From positions 4,121,001-4,185,000 of the forward strand of contig NZ_CP026372.1 in the NCBI RefSeq assembly GCF_002953135.1: DNA of 64,000 bases. The letters are read 5' to 3'. The translations under genes were made by a program, and so were the position numbers. Positions 43,102 through 51,824 of the stretch are shown piece after piece (positions within the stretch are counted from its first letter, which is position 1; every line of letters begins with the position of its first letter). The notes beneath the pieces were generated by a model. The model saw only the letters and a program-made list of their open reading frames with translations. It was not told the origin of the DNA and did not search any database. Source of the DNA: Sphingobium sp. SCG-1 (GTDB lineage Bacteria; Pseudomonadota; Alphaproteobacteria; Sphingomonadales; Sphingomonadaceae).

Positions 43102-45654
43102 ATGTCCAAAGCTACAACTGTTCCAAACTTCCTGGCGCTGAGCTGCGTCGGCGCCATCGCCTTTGCTACCGCTGCTCACGCACAGGACGCGGCCCAAAGT
43201 CCCAAGCTCGGGGGGATGACCGTTACCGATACGGCGATCGATGAATCTGAGGTCAAGGTGGACCGGGCGGAGTCGCCGAAATATACGCGCCCGCTTCTTG
43301 ATACGCCCCAGACCATCACGGTCATCGGCAAGGAAACGATCCAGCAGCAGAACCTCCTTACATTACGCGACGTCCTTTCAACGGTTCCCGGCATCACCTT
43401 CGGCGCAGGCGAAGGTGGCTTCGGCTATGGTGATCGTATCATCCTGCGCGGTCAGGACGCCAAGAACGATGTGACGGTCGACGGCGTGCGGTCCGGCGCG
43501 TTCCTCAACCGCAACGAGGTTTACAACATCGAGCAGGTCGAAGTCACGAACGGCGCCAATTCCGTGATGAACGGCGGCGGCTCTGTGGCAGGCACGATCA
43601 ACCTCGTCACCAAGCGCCCGCTGGCCGATGACAAGACCATCTTGAGCGCGGGTGTCGGGACCGACAACTACTACCGCGCGACCGTGGATGCCAATAAACG
43701 GATCAATGATTTAGTCGCCATCCGGTTGAATGCCGTTTATCATGAAAATGACGTACCAGGCCGCGACGTGGAGGATTACAAGCGTTGGGGTATCGCTCCG
43801 GCAGTCACCATTGGCATTGATGGGCCGACAAGTCTTACCATTCAGGGAGAGTATCTGGATGATAAGGCCATGCCGCAATATGGCATCCGCTACTTTCCGT
43901 CACTTGGCGGCATAATCGACGGGTTTGACCGTTCGGGCTATTACGGCTTCGCTAATCTCGACAAGCAGAACAGCAAAACCAAGTCGCTTCAGACCATCTT
44001 CAACCATGCCTTCAGCGACACCGTGAAGGTGCGCAACCTCACGCGCTATGAGAAGATCAATCAGGATACTGTAACGAGCCAGCCCAACGGCGTGTTCTGC
44101 CTCGATAATGGCACAGCGGGCGGCTTCAATCCGGATACTGGCGGCGCGTGTACGCAGCGCATCGGCACGACGGCTGCGGGCCAAACCCTCACCATTCCAG
44201 TCGGCTATTACCTTCCAACCGGCGGGCGCGGCAACCAGCGCTATATTTCCAATGAAACGGCTTACACGCAGTTCGATCTTAGCGCCGACTTCGATACGGG
44301 TGGCATCGGCCACACGCTTGTCGTCGGCGGTTCTGCTCTGTGGGAAAGATATGTTCAGCGGCAGGGCAGCTTGGGACGGACAGCTAATGGCTTTGATCCT
44401 TATGCGGCGGCTTTCTCTGCACCCACGACGGGCAGTAGCACGGCGAACGTACTGTATGATGCCGGCAGCAGCCTCGGGTCCTATCTTCCGCTCGTGAACA
44501 TCGCGAACCCCGGCGCCCTCATTGCTGGTCCGCCCGCGACATCCGGTTTGGCACGTGTGTACGGCAACAATAACTACGTCGGCCCCGTCAATTTCATATT
44601 GGGCACGCGAAACGTCGGAGAGCAGACGAGCTATGCCGCTTACCTGTTTGACACGATAAAGTTCACCGACTGGTTCGAGATCAATGGCGGCATCCGCTAT
44701 GAGAAGGTGAAGGGCTTCAACCGCACCTTCAGTTATCAAACCAGCGGTCCGGCCATCGGCCAATTGTCGGTCCCGACCGCACCCGCCACTAATCCCGCCT
44801 ACTTCGATTTGGAGGACGATCTGTTCTCCTATCGCATCGGGGCCGTGGTGAAGCCTACGCCCGACACTAGTCTCTATGTAGCCTATGGCAATTCGAAGCT
44901 ACCGTCCAAATCGTCAGTCGACGGAGCCTGTTCTGCGCTGACCTGCAACGTCAAACCTGAGACGACCGAAACCTACGAGATCGGCGCCAAAGCGGATCTG
45001 TTCGACAAGAAGTTGCTGTTGACCGCCGCGCTGTTTCGCAACGACCGTAACCAGATCAAGGTTATTTCCGGTGATCCAACTCTGCCCGACCAGGCTACTG
45101 ACGGCTTTCAACGCGTAGAGGGCTTCTCGTTCGGCGCGTCGGGCAACATCACGAGCAACTGGACGATCTCAGCCAACTACATGTACCTAAAGAGTGATAT
45201 CAAGCAGGGGGTGTCGGACTTCTGTCTTGCGAATCCCGGCGCTACGGATGCGACCGCCGGCACGTGCGCCAACAACGCGACCTTCCTCGATCCCACGCGT
45301 GGCTACTCGCTCACCAACACGCCCAAGCATTCCGGCAGCCTGTTCACAACCTATCGCTTCGGCTTTGGTCTGGAATTGGGTTATGGTCTCACCTACCAGG
45401 GCAAGTTCCTGCTCAATCAGCCCACGCTCGCACAGTTGGTCGCCAACAACTATGTAGGCTATCATGTGCCGAGCTACACCATACACCGCTTCATGGCGTC
45501 TTACCCGATCACGCCCGCGCTGAAGGCGCAGGTCAACATGCAGAACTTCACAAACGAAAAGTATGTGACCACTGTGCGTAACTCGATCGGCAACAGCTGG
45601 GCACAGCCTGCGCCGACCCGCTCCGCTATGTTCAGCCTGAACTATAGCTTCTGA
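43102..45654 (+). CDS. TonB-dependent receptor, catecholate-siderophore (Fiu-like) type
   Basis: 850-aa outer-membrane receptor. Signal peptide (FLALSCVGAIAFATAAHAQD), plug domain (RPLLDTPQTITVIGKETI, TLRDVLSTVPGITFGAGEGG, VEVTNGANSVMNGGGSVAGT) and a long barrel ending RSAMFSLNYSF. The plug sequence resembles Fiu/catecholate receptors. An extracellular loop contains paired cysteines (ACSALTCNV; DFCLANP/GTCANN). Followed by tonB and a PiuC-like dioxygenase in the same direction, an arrangement seen for iron-regulated catecholate uptake. Confidence 0.94.
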   Translation: MSKATTVPNFLALSCVGAIAFATAAHAQDAAQSPKLGGMTVTDTAIDESEVKVDRAESPKYTRPLLDTPQTITVIGKETIQQQNLLTLRDVLSTVPGITFGAGEGGFGYGDRIILRGQDAKNDVTVDGVRSGAFLNRNEVYNIEQVEVTNGANSVMNGGGSVAGTINLVTKRPLADDKTILSAGVGTDNYYRATVDANKRINDLVAIRLNAVYHENDVPGRDVEDYKRWGIAPAVTIGIDGPTSLTIQGEYLDDKAMPQYGIRYFPSLGGIIDGFDRSGYYGFANLDKQNSKTKSLQTIFNHAFSDTVKVRNLTRYEKINQDTVTSQPNGVFCLDNGTAGGFNPDTGGACTQRIGTTAAGQTLTIPVGYYLPTGGRGNQRYISNETAYTQFDLSADFDTGGIGHTLVVGGSALWERYVQRQGSLGRTANGFDPYAAAFSAPTTGSSTANVLYDAGSSLGSYLPLVNIANPGALIAGPPATSGLARVYGNNNYVGPVNFILGTRNVGEQTSYAAYLFDTIKFTDWFEINGGIRYEKVKGFNRTFSYQTSGPAIGQLSVPTAPATNPAYFDLEDDLFSYRIGAVVKPTPDTSLYVAYGNSKLPSKSSVDGACSALTCNVKPETTETYEIGAKADLFDKKLLLTAALFRNDRNQIKVISGDPTLPDQATDGFQRVEGFSFGASGNITSNWTISANYMYLKSDIKQGVSDFCLANPGATDATAGTCANNATFLDPTRGYSLTNTPKHSGSLFTTYRFGFGLELGYGLTYQGKFLLNQPTLAQLVANNYVGYHVPSYTIHRFMASYPITPALKAQVNMQNFTNEKYVTTVRNSIGNSWAQPAPTRSAMFSLNYSF

Positions 45655-45746
45655 GTTTTCTCCCGGCGCACGTCAGCGCTGGCGGATGGACGGACAGTCG
45701 CACTCCCTTCTTCGCTACTGTCCGTCCAACATATTAAGCGTTAATC

Positions 45747-45761
45747 TGCAATTGATTTGCA
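45747..45761. promoter_or_regulatory. Fur-like box upstream of tonB
   Basis: TGCAATTGATTTGCA, a 7-1-7 inverted repeat with six of seven pairs matching. It is 48 bp upstream of the tonB start. Same architecture as the box at 30407. Confidence 0.6.
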
Positions 45762-45808
45762 TAGGGATAGCGATATGCCCTTCAGGTGGATGGAAGCGGG
45801 AGTGCGTG

Positions 45809-46570
45809 ATGCTGCTCACAGCAGATAGAGAGATCATGTCGGGTGACGCCGCTTCGGGAATTATGTCTCCACTTCACTCTACACTTTCAAACAATCTACC
45901 TACATCGTCCACTACCCGCTGGACTACCAGTCGTTATGGTGCGCGACGATCTTCCCGCCTGCCGGTGATTACTTCTGTGGTGCTAATCCATGCCTTCCTG
46001 ATCGGTGCGCTGATGCAGATGCGCCATAACTACATTAGGCATCAGGAAGCGCGGATGGAGGTGGTAAACCTGATGCCGCCCGCCGCCCCTCCTCCCGCAG
46101 AGAAGATCCCGCCACCACCCTCGCCTCCGCAAGTCGTCGCGCCGCCGCCTGTCGTGCAAACACCAGCGCCCCTCGTGCAGGTGATGACTACGCCGGACGC
46201 TGTGCCTGTACCAAGCGTTATCGCGGCAGCACCGACGCCTGCCTTCTCTTCATCGCCGCCGGTCGTCTCTCCAGGGCCTAGCGCTGTTCAGCTTGGCGAT
46301 TTGGCGACACGGATGCTGTCGGGTAAGCCGCCGCGATATCCGGTTGAAAGCCGCAAGCTACGGGAGCAGGGTACTGTAGTACTTGCGCTGACATTGGACG
46401 TGGACGGCTGCGTTGCGAAGGTAGCTATTGCACAGAGCAGCGGCTTCAGTCGGCTCGACAACGCGGCACGCGACGCGGTAAAGCGGTGGCGATGGGAGCC
46501 GACGATCCGCGGCGGTCAACCTGTATCGGTGAAAGGGATCGTAGAAATTCCCTTCGTGCTGAAAGCCTGA
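45809..46570 (+). CDS. tonB: energy transducer TonB
   Basis: 253-aa TonB. One N-terminal membrane anchor (RLPVITSVVLIHAFLIGALM), a long proline-rich periplasmic spacer (about residues 85-165, PPAAPPPAEKIPPPPSPP), and a C-terminal TonB domain (YPVESRKLREQGTVVLALTLDVDGC to DAVKRWRWEPTIRGGQPV). The ATG at 45809 has GGGAG 6 nt upstream; the frame is open earlier but crosses the Fur-like box. It probably energises the adjacent receptor. Confidence 0.93.
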   Translation: MLLTADREIMSGDAASGIMSPLHSTLSNNLPTSSTTRWTTSRYGARRSSRLPVITSVVLIHAFLIGALMQMRHNYIRHQEARMEVVNLMPPAAPPPAEKIPPPPSPPQVVAPPPVVQTPAPLVQVMTTPDAVPVPSVIAAAPTPAFSSSPPVVSPGPSAVQLGDLATRMLSGKPPRYPVESRKLREQGTVVLALTLDVDGCVAKVAIAQSSGFSRLDNAARDAVKRWRWEPTIRGGQPVSVKGIVEIPFVLKA

Positions 46571-46583
46571 GCGTACTCTCATC

Positions 46584-47267
46584 ATGCTGATTGCCATTCC
46601 CGATCTGCTCGACGCTACGCGTGTCGAGAATATTCGCTCATTGATGGATTCCGCCGCCTGGATAGATGGCAACGCTACGTCCGGGCATCAGTCGGCTTTG
46701 GCGAAACGCAACCTGCAACTGCCGGAGACTGCGCCCGAAGCGAAGGCTGCGGGCGACATCATTCTCGACGCCCTCGCGCAGTGCCCTCTGTTCATCGCGG
46801 CGGCACTGCCGCTCAAGATATTCCCTCCGCTGTTCAACAGCTACGCTGGAGGGCAAGCATTTGGCACGCACGTGGATAATGGCGTGCGCGTCCAATCGGG
46901 CACTGGCTTTCGCGTCCGTGCCGACCTGTCGATCACTGTTTTTCTGGAGCCACCGGAAGAGTATGACGGCGGTGAACTGACAATCGAGACCGCATTTGGC
47001 GTGCAACAGGTGAAGCTGCCCGCAGGCCACGCAGTGCTGTACCCATCCTCTTCGCTACACCGGGTAGAGCCAGTGACGCAAGGACGCCGGGTAGCGAGCT
47101 TCTTCTGGATGCAGTCGATGATCCGCGAAGATGCCGAGCGGCAGATCCTGTTCGACCTCGACAGCAGCATTCAAGCGCTGGCGGCAAACGCAGGGCATGG
47201 CGATCCGCAAGTCATTCGCCTGACGGGCGTATACCACAATCTTCTGCGACGATGGGCGGACGCCTAG
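46584..47267 (+). CDS. Fe(II)/2-oxoglutarate-dependent PKHD-type hydroxylase, PiuC-like
   Basis: 227-aa dioxygenase. Fe ligands are seen as HVD in GTHVDNGVRV and the distal His in SSSLHRVEPVTQGRR, with the 2-oxoglutarate Arg following. N-terminal DLLDATRVENIRSLMDSAAWIDG is typical of PiuC/YbiX. These enzymes are iron-regulated companions of catecholate receptors such as PiuA and Fiu, with a substrate not firmly known. 13 bp after tonB. Confidence 0.95.
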   Translation: MLIAIPDLLDATRVENIRSLMDSAAWIDGNATSGHQSALAKRNLQLPETAPEAKAAGDIILDALAQCPLFIAAALPLKIFPPLFNSYAGGQAFGTHVDNGVRVQSGTGFRVRADLSITVFLEPPEEYDGGELTIETAFGVQQVKLPAGHAVLYPSSSLHRVEPVTQGRRVASFFWMQSMIREDAERQILFDLDSSIQALAANAGHGDPQVIRLTGVYHNLLRRWADA

Positions 47268-47530
47268 CTCGAGGTCATTAGAGCAAATGATTTAGTAGAG
47301 GTGCGGGCGCGAAGAATCCTGCCTGTGAAGTAGCATTGGCCGAAGAGCGATCAGCCGGTCAGTCATGACTCGATCTTCTAAATGCAATCAACATCGAACG
47401 AGTATGCCTCACGCGAACTGGTTCAAGGGAGGAGCGCAGAAAAGCTGCATGCAGAGGCCTACCGTCGAAGCTCAGTACTTAAACGAGGCGCTTTGCGACG
47501 ATAAAGTAAGGTCAATGCCTATAGAACGGG

Positions 47531-48019
47531 TCAAGTGTCTCCACGGCGCGCTCGCTCTATCATTGCAACGTCGATTTTGCGCATCGTCATCATTGCGTCG
47601 AATACTCGCTTGGCGACCGCCGGGTCCGGATCGTTGACCCCTTCGTTAAGAATGCGAGGCGTAATCTGCCACGAGAAACCCCATCGATCCTTGCACCAGC
47701 CGCAAGCGCTCTCGGAACCTCCGTTCTCTACGATGGCGTTCCAATACCGATCGGTTTCGGCCTGATCCTCCGTCTCTACCATGAAGGATACAGCTTCGTT
47801 GGGCTTGAAGTCAGGACCACCAGCCAACCCCATGAAAGGTGAACCCAGGACCGAGAACTCAACGGTAAGCTCATCGCCTTTCTCGCCCGAGGGATAGTCT
47901 CCGGGCGCCTCCATGACTGCTCCGACGTAACTGTCGGGAAAGACACTTGCATAGAATTCCGCCGCTTTTCGCGCCTCACCGTGGTCGAACCACAAGACGT
48001 TCCTGATTTTGCCTGTCAC
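47531..48019 (-). CDS. VOC family protein (PhnB-like)
   Basis: 162-aa vicinal-oxygen-chelate fold protein of the PhnB/3-demethylubiquinone-methyltransferase-like group. The start VLWFDHGEARKAAEFYASVFPDS, LGSPFMGLAGGPDFKPNEAVSFMVE and CGWCKDRWGFSWQITPRIL are characteristic. Function uncharacterised. It stands alone, with a 263-bp gap before it and a long region of decayed sequence beyond its start. Confidence 0.93.
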   Translation of the reverse strand: MTGKIRNVLWFDHGEARKAAEFYASVFPDSYVGAVMEAPGDYPSGEKGDELTVEFSVLGSPFMGLAGGPDFKPNEAVSFMVETEDQAETDRYWNAIVENGGSESACGWCKDRWGFSWQITPRILNEGVNDPDPAVAKRVFDAMMTMRKIDVAMIERARRGDT

Positions 48020-48569
48020 AATTCGTCTCCCTTCATGCCGGCGTTGGCGAGCGGCTTCCTAGTAACAGGCTGCCGGTTTTCCGATCTCCAATCAAGCTGG
48101 TATATCGTGAGTTCCATTGCCGCCGCAGTAAGGTCGGTTCGCAAGTTCAAGGCCACTTCTGACCACTCCATCAGCGACGTGGAAAGCATTGATGCTTCAA
48201 CGATCAGCGCGACCGCTGTGCTCCAACTTGCGCCATTCGGCCCGAGCGCCGGTGGTTTGAGCGAGTGCCAAGCCGACCCCTCGTAACCATTCAGCCGACG
48301 GTTCTCGCTTCTCAAGTGAGGTCAGGCGGCTTTCCAATCTTCGGGGCTGCATCAGGTTGCGTGCTGAACGTCCGGTCTGGAGTCGCAAGAAAGCCTGCGT
48401 TACCGCAGGACATGCGTATCTGACAGCCAGGGCGTAGGGCGCTGGAATTAGCGGACGTCTCAATCGCAGCCATGATCGGGCACAAATGCGTGGAATGGCT
48501 CTTTGCAGGCAGCCACCGCTTCCGTTCAAATTTCCTGCATGTTTCAAAGCGCAAATACTGCCCGGAGAC

Positions 48570-48973
48570 GACCATCCTCCTTGTGCTTGAACATGTGGTC
48601 CAGTCGGCTTCTCGAAACTGTCAACGCCGACGAAGTTGCGCAGTTTGAACATAGGATCATCCCGCCAGCGGACGGGGCCATCCGTTCGCTGGGCGATACA
48701 AGCTTCCCCATAAGCGACGAGCATGGCGCGGCTGTCCAAATCGGCGGGATCACCGAGGATATAATGCAGGACGATACGCGCTAGGCCCATGTTGTGTGCA
48801 GCAGGGCCGCTGACGCGCCGGCTATGCGGCATCGTCAGAACATGGGGTGTAGTGCGCGGGCCTTTGCAAGTGGCTCCGCTTTTCTCAATGTAGCCCCGGT
48901 TCTCGCGCCGAGCTGCGTTCTCGTCGACCTGCGCAAAGCGCGGGAGGAGGAACTTTCCGCCGCGCGGGTTTAG
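48570..48973 (+). pseudogene. relic of a PAS-domain plus receiver-domain signalling gene
   Basis: The plus strand encodes the second half of a PAS domain, from EVAQFEHRIIPPADGAIRSL and FPISDEHGAAVQIGGITEDI to a TAG at 48782. Immediately after it, three frames joined by two shifts spell a receiver-like domain: HVVCSRAAD, TRRLCGIVRTWG, and ARAFASGSAFLNVAPVLAP followed by CVLVDLRKAREEELSA. The pieces are in the right order and orientation, so this is a decayed sensor protein with at least one stop and two frameshifts. The 278-codon open frame on the opposite strand is its shadow. Confidence 0.6.
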
Positions 48974-49086
48974 ATAGCAGCAAAATTCAGGCGCCAGCCA
49001 GCGGTATGTCTCAACGCCCGCGCGAACGTCCAATACTAGTCCAATTATGAGGCCTCAAGCTTGGTATCTCAATTCCGAGTACGGCT

Positions 49087-49350
49087 TCAAGTCAGGCGAT
49101 AGCCATACCCGGTTCGTTGCGGATCAGCGTGGGTCGTGACGGGTCTTGCTCGATCTTGAGCCGCAGCGATCGCACGGCGACACGAAGATATTCGACGTCG
49201 TTGCGACGGCCTTTCCCCAGACGCGTTCGAGTAGCGCGACGTGGGTCAATATACGTCCGTCGGCCTCTACAAGAGCCTGCAACACGTCATATTCTTTCGG
49301 CGTCAACCCGATAGAGCGCCCGGTGACTTCGACGGCGTGATGGAGTGGTG
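49087..49350 (-). pseudogene. relic of an OmpR/KdpE-type response regulator, DNA-binding domain only
   Basis: The minus strand spells a winged-helix domain in three pieces: HHAVEVTGRSIGLTPKEYDV then QALVEADGRILTHVALLERV with WGK (to about 49213); after a frameshift GRRNDVEYLRVAVRSLRLKI, EQDPSRP and LIRNEPG; and after another shift GYRLT with the natural stop at 49087. The order matches the C-terminal domain of KdpE-family regulators. The receiver domain is absent upstream, so it is a truncated, frameshifted remnant. Confidence 0.75.
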
Positions 49351-49612
49351 GTGGTGGAAAAAGTGAAGCCTTTCGTTTTAATTACCACGAGGTAGGTCAG
49401 TGCTACACGATCACCTAGTGCAGGTCTTCCGCGGCCACCACTGTATGGATCCGATCAGGAATGCGCATGGGGGTTGGGAAGTCGAGCGGCTGGCCACTGT
49501 TTTCCACCTGCGCCAGCGCTTGCCGCGCGGACCTTCTATCTGTCATACCCGCCAGGCGAAGATCGCCTGTACTGGTCGCCAACGGCAGAAATGTGCAAAA
49601 CAAGCCAGTCGG

Positions 49613-50143
49613 CTACCCTCCCCGCGTCCGCTGCATCAGGATCAGGGGCGTTTCGCCATCCACGAGCTGCGCCGTTTCGTGGAAGCCGCAGTTCAGCGCG
49701 ACCTTGATCGACGGGATGTTGCCGGGATCAATGATGCAGCGCGTGGCGGGGGCGTCCAGATGCGCATCGGCCCAGGCGAGCGTAGCGTGGACGCCTTCGG
49801 TGGCAAGGCCCTGCCCCGCCCGGTCTGAACGGATGGCCCAACCGACTTCCGGCACGCCCTCCAACTCGGCTATGCCCCGCTTGGCTTCCAGAAGCCCGCC
49901 ACTGCCGACATATTCGCCGGTCTGCCGATCGGCGAATACCCACGAGCCATAGCCCGCCAGCGCCCAGAGACCCGCGTGGCGCAGAATGCGGAACCATGCC
50001 GCCTGTGCATCCTGCGGCTTGCCTCCAGCGATGAACCGAACGGTCACGGGATCGGACCACAGCGCGTAAACATCGTCAAAGTCCGACAGGAGATGCGGGC
50101 GCAGGGTAAGGCGGTCTGTGTGGAGCGTAGGAGGCGTCGTCAT
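49613..50143 (-). CDS. GNAT family N-acetyltransferase (RimJ/RimL-like)
   Basis: 176 aa. N-terminal LHTDRLTLRPHLLSDFDDVY and the acetyl-CoA-binding region VGWAIRSDRAGQGLATEGVHATLAWA (R/Q-x-x-G-x-A pattern) followed by IDPGNIPSIKVALNCGFHE are typical of the RimJ/L-type family. Substrate unknown. I used the ATG at 50143; an ATG four codons upstream (50155) is equally possible. Thirty-one bp after the stop of the PF10118 gene on the same strand. Confidence 0.9.
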   Translation of the reverse strand: MTTPPTLHTDRLTLRPHLLSDFDDVYALWSDPVTVRFIAGGKPQDAQAAWFRILRHAGLWALAGYGSWVFADRQTGEYVGSGGLLEAKRGIAELEGVPEVGWAIRSDRAGQGLATEGVHATLAWADAHLDAPATRCIIDPGNIPSIKVALNCGFHETAQLVDGETPLILMQRTRGG

Positions 50144-50186
50144 CCGGGAGAACATGGGCTGATGGCGGCGCCAGCGTCAATCGAAA

Positions 50187-51065
50187 CTAGGCAAGAGCCG
50201 TTTCCGGCAGCGCCGCGTCCGCATAATCGCTGGACGCAAGGGCGATCAGCGCGCGATCGTCATGGTTCCACGGATGGAAACCGGGCAGGAAATAACCGAC
50301 CCACGCGCCGACGATCTTGCGCACCATGCCCGGATTGCCGAACGCGAACCACGCCATGCGCGCCCAGGTGCCGGGGCCGGTAAGCCCGTCCTGCCGCAAC
50401 AGTTCCAGAACCCCGCGCGTGCGGTGATGGAAGAAGCGCTTGGTGACGAGCAGCATCACCACCGACTTCACTTTCCAGCGCTTGAAGCGCGTCCAGTGGC
50501 GTGTCGCATATGTCCAGGTGTCGTAGGCGACCCCCTTATGCTCAATTTCTTCTATGGCGTGCCAGCGCCACAATTCCCGCGACTCCGCGTCGGCCTGTTC
50601 CAGATGACTCGGGTTCGCCAGCAACTGATGCGCCAGAATGGCGGTAAAATGTTCGAGCGCCATGGTGGCGGCAAGGTCCGCAATCCTGGGCCGGCCTTTG
50701 ATCTCCTCCAGTGAATCGATCACGTCCTGCTCAAGGAACGACACGTCATAGCCTGCATCGGTCACGCGGCGATTGAATGCCACATGCTCCCGGCTGTGAA
50801 TGACTTCCTGTTTGATGAAGGCATTGATTTCCTTCTGCAAACGCGGCGGCATGTCCTCTCGGAAAGCGCGGACGCTATCGACGAAGAATGCCTCCCCACG
50901 CGGAAATGTCACAGACAACGCATTGTAGAATGCCGTCGCCACAGGATCGCCGCCCAGCCACCAGCGCTTCTGGACGCCCTCCCCCGTCTGACCACGACCA
51001 AAGCGGCGATCACGCGGCGCGATGGACAAGTCCGCCGGTGTGCGCGAAGAGATAGGCGAGGACAT
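50187..51065 (-). CDS. PF10118-type metal-dependent hydrolase family protein
   Basis: 292-aa ferritin-like helical protein annotated generally as a predicted metal-dependent hydrolase. Metal-ligand helices are visible: FIKQEVIHSREHVAFNR, MALEHFTAILAHQLL and WRWHAIEEIEHKGVAYDTW, giving repeated E-x-x-H motifs. Function unproven. It is divergent from a TetR regulator across 55 bp, which suggests regulation by it. Confidence 0.9.
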   Translation of the reverse strand: MSSPISSRTPADLSIAPRDRRFGRGQTGEGVQKRWWLGGDPVATAFYNALSVTFPRGEAFFVDSVRAFREDMPPRLQKEINAFIKQEVIHSREHVAFNRRVTDAGYDVSFLEQDVIDSLEEIKGRPRIADLAATMALEHFTAILAHQLLANPSHLEQADAESRELWRWHAIEEIEHKGVAYDTWTYATRHWTRFKRWKVKSVVMLLVTKRFFHHRTRGVLELLRQDGLTGPGTWARMAWFAFGNPGMVRKIVGAWVGYFLPGFHPWNHDDRALIALASSDYADAALPETALA

Positions 51066-51088
51066 TCAAACTCCACTTCCCATATAAC

Positions 51089-51126
51089 TGACATCACTGT
51101 TAATAAGGCTACTTACATTAATGTCA
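51089..51126. promoter_or_regulatory. candidate TetR operator in the divergent promoter region
   Basis: TGACAT at 51089-51094 and ATGTCA at 51121-51126 are inverted. The half-site context is GACATCACTGTTAAT on one side and ACATTAATGTCA on the other. The gap is AT-rich, unlike its surroundings. The right half overlaps the annotated TetR start. Weak evidence. Confidence 0.3.
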
Positions 51127-51768
51127 ATAGTGCGCCGACGCCTCAACCCCATGGAGAGCCGCGCCGCCGCGCTGGAGGCGGCTCGTGCGCTGCTCCTCGA
51201 AGCGGGACCGCAGGCGGTGACGCTGAAAGCGGTTGCGGCGCGCATTGGCCGCACGCACGCCAATCTGTTGCATCATTTCGGATCGGCGTCAGGATTGCAG
51301 AAGGCACTGGCGGGCTATTTGGCGGACGTGATTACCGCGACCATTGGCGAGGCGGTGAAGAAGGCAAGGCGCGGCGAAGTCGAACCGCGCGCCATCGTCG
51401 ACCTGACGTTCGACGCATTCGACAAGGAAGGCGCGGGCGCGCTGGCATCTTGGATGATGGCGTCGGGCAATGAGGATGCGCTGGACCCTGTGGTGGAGGC
51501 TATTCACCGCCTGGTGGACGAATTGTCGGCGAACGAACCCGATCGCCCGCAGATTGCGGAACATACGCTGGCCCTGGTGCTGAGCGCGCTGGGCGATTCG
51601 ATGATGGGCGCGCCGATGGCCAAAGCGCTGGGCCTCCCCCGCACGATGGCGCGCGATCTGGCGACGCGGACGCTGTTCACGTCGATGGCGCTCGCCGAAT
51701 CACCGGAGGTCGACGCGGCGCTGACCCACTGGATGAAAGCCAACACGCTTGGGACTGAGACAAGCTGA
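51121..51768 (+). CDS. TetR family transcriptional regulator
   Basis: 215 aa. N-terminal helix-turn-helix is ALEAARALLLEAGPQAVTLK then AVAARIGRTHANLLHHFGSA, the TetR pattern of helices 1-4. The C-terminal ligand domain is helical and unrecognised. The ATG at 51121 is used; an ATG at 51151 (MESRAAALEAA) is a credible alternative. Divergent from the PF10118 hydrolase gene, its probable target. Confidence 0.9.
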   Translation: MSIVRRRLNPMESRAAALEAARALLLEAGPQAVTLKAVAARIGRTHANLLHHFGSASGLQKALAGYLADVITATIGEAVKKARRGEVEPRAIVDLTFDAFDKEGAGALASWMMASGNEDALDPVVEAIHRLVDELSANEPDRPQIAEHTLALVLSALGDSMMGAPMAKALGLPRTMARDLATRTLFTSMALAESPEVDAALTHWMKANTLGTETS

Positions 51769-51824
51769 GTCCCGCCCCTAGCGCAAAGGTTTAATTTGCG
51801 GCGGAATGCCGCTAAGGGCCGGCC

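Larger units (their letters stand above)
48020..49612. other. 1.6-kb region of low coding density with gene relics
   Basis: No intact gene is convincing here. It contains a PAS-REC relic on the plus strand (48570-48973) and a KdpE-type relic on the minus strand (49087-49350). Between 48020 and 48500 I saw only short frames. A 62-codon minus-strand frame at 49415-49603, just after the GNAT gene, has a plausible composition but no recognisable family. The rest looks like decaying sequence. Confidence 0.6.

Noticed and set aside
47268..47530. Short plus-strand frames between the PiuC-like and VOC genes
   Set aside because: They are brief, lack ribosome-binding sites and have no recognisable sequence.
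48197..49033. 278-codon minus-strand frame considered as a hypothetical gene
   Set aside because: The opposite strand carries ordered PAS and receiver fragments. The minus-strand translation has no family resemblance and degenerates toward its C-terminus.
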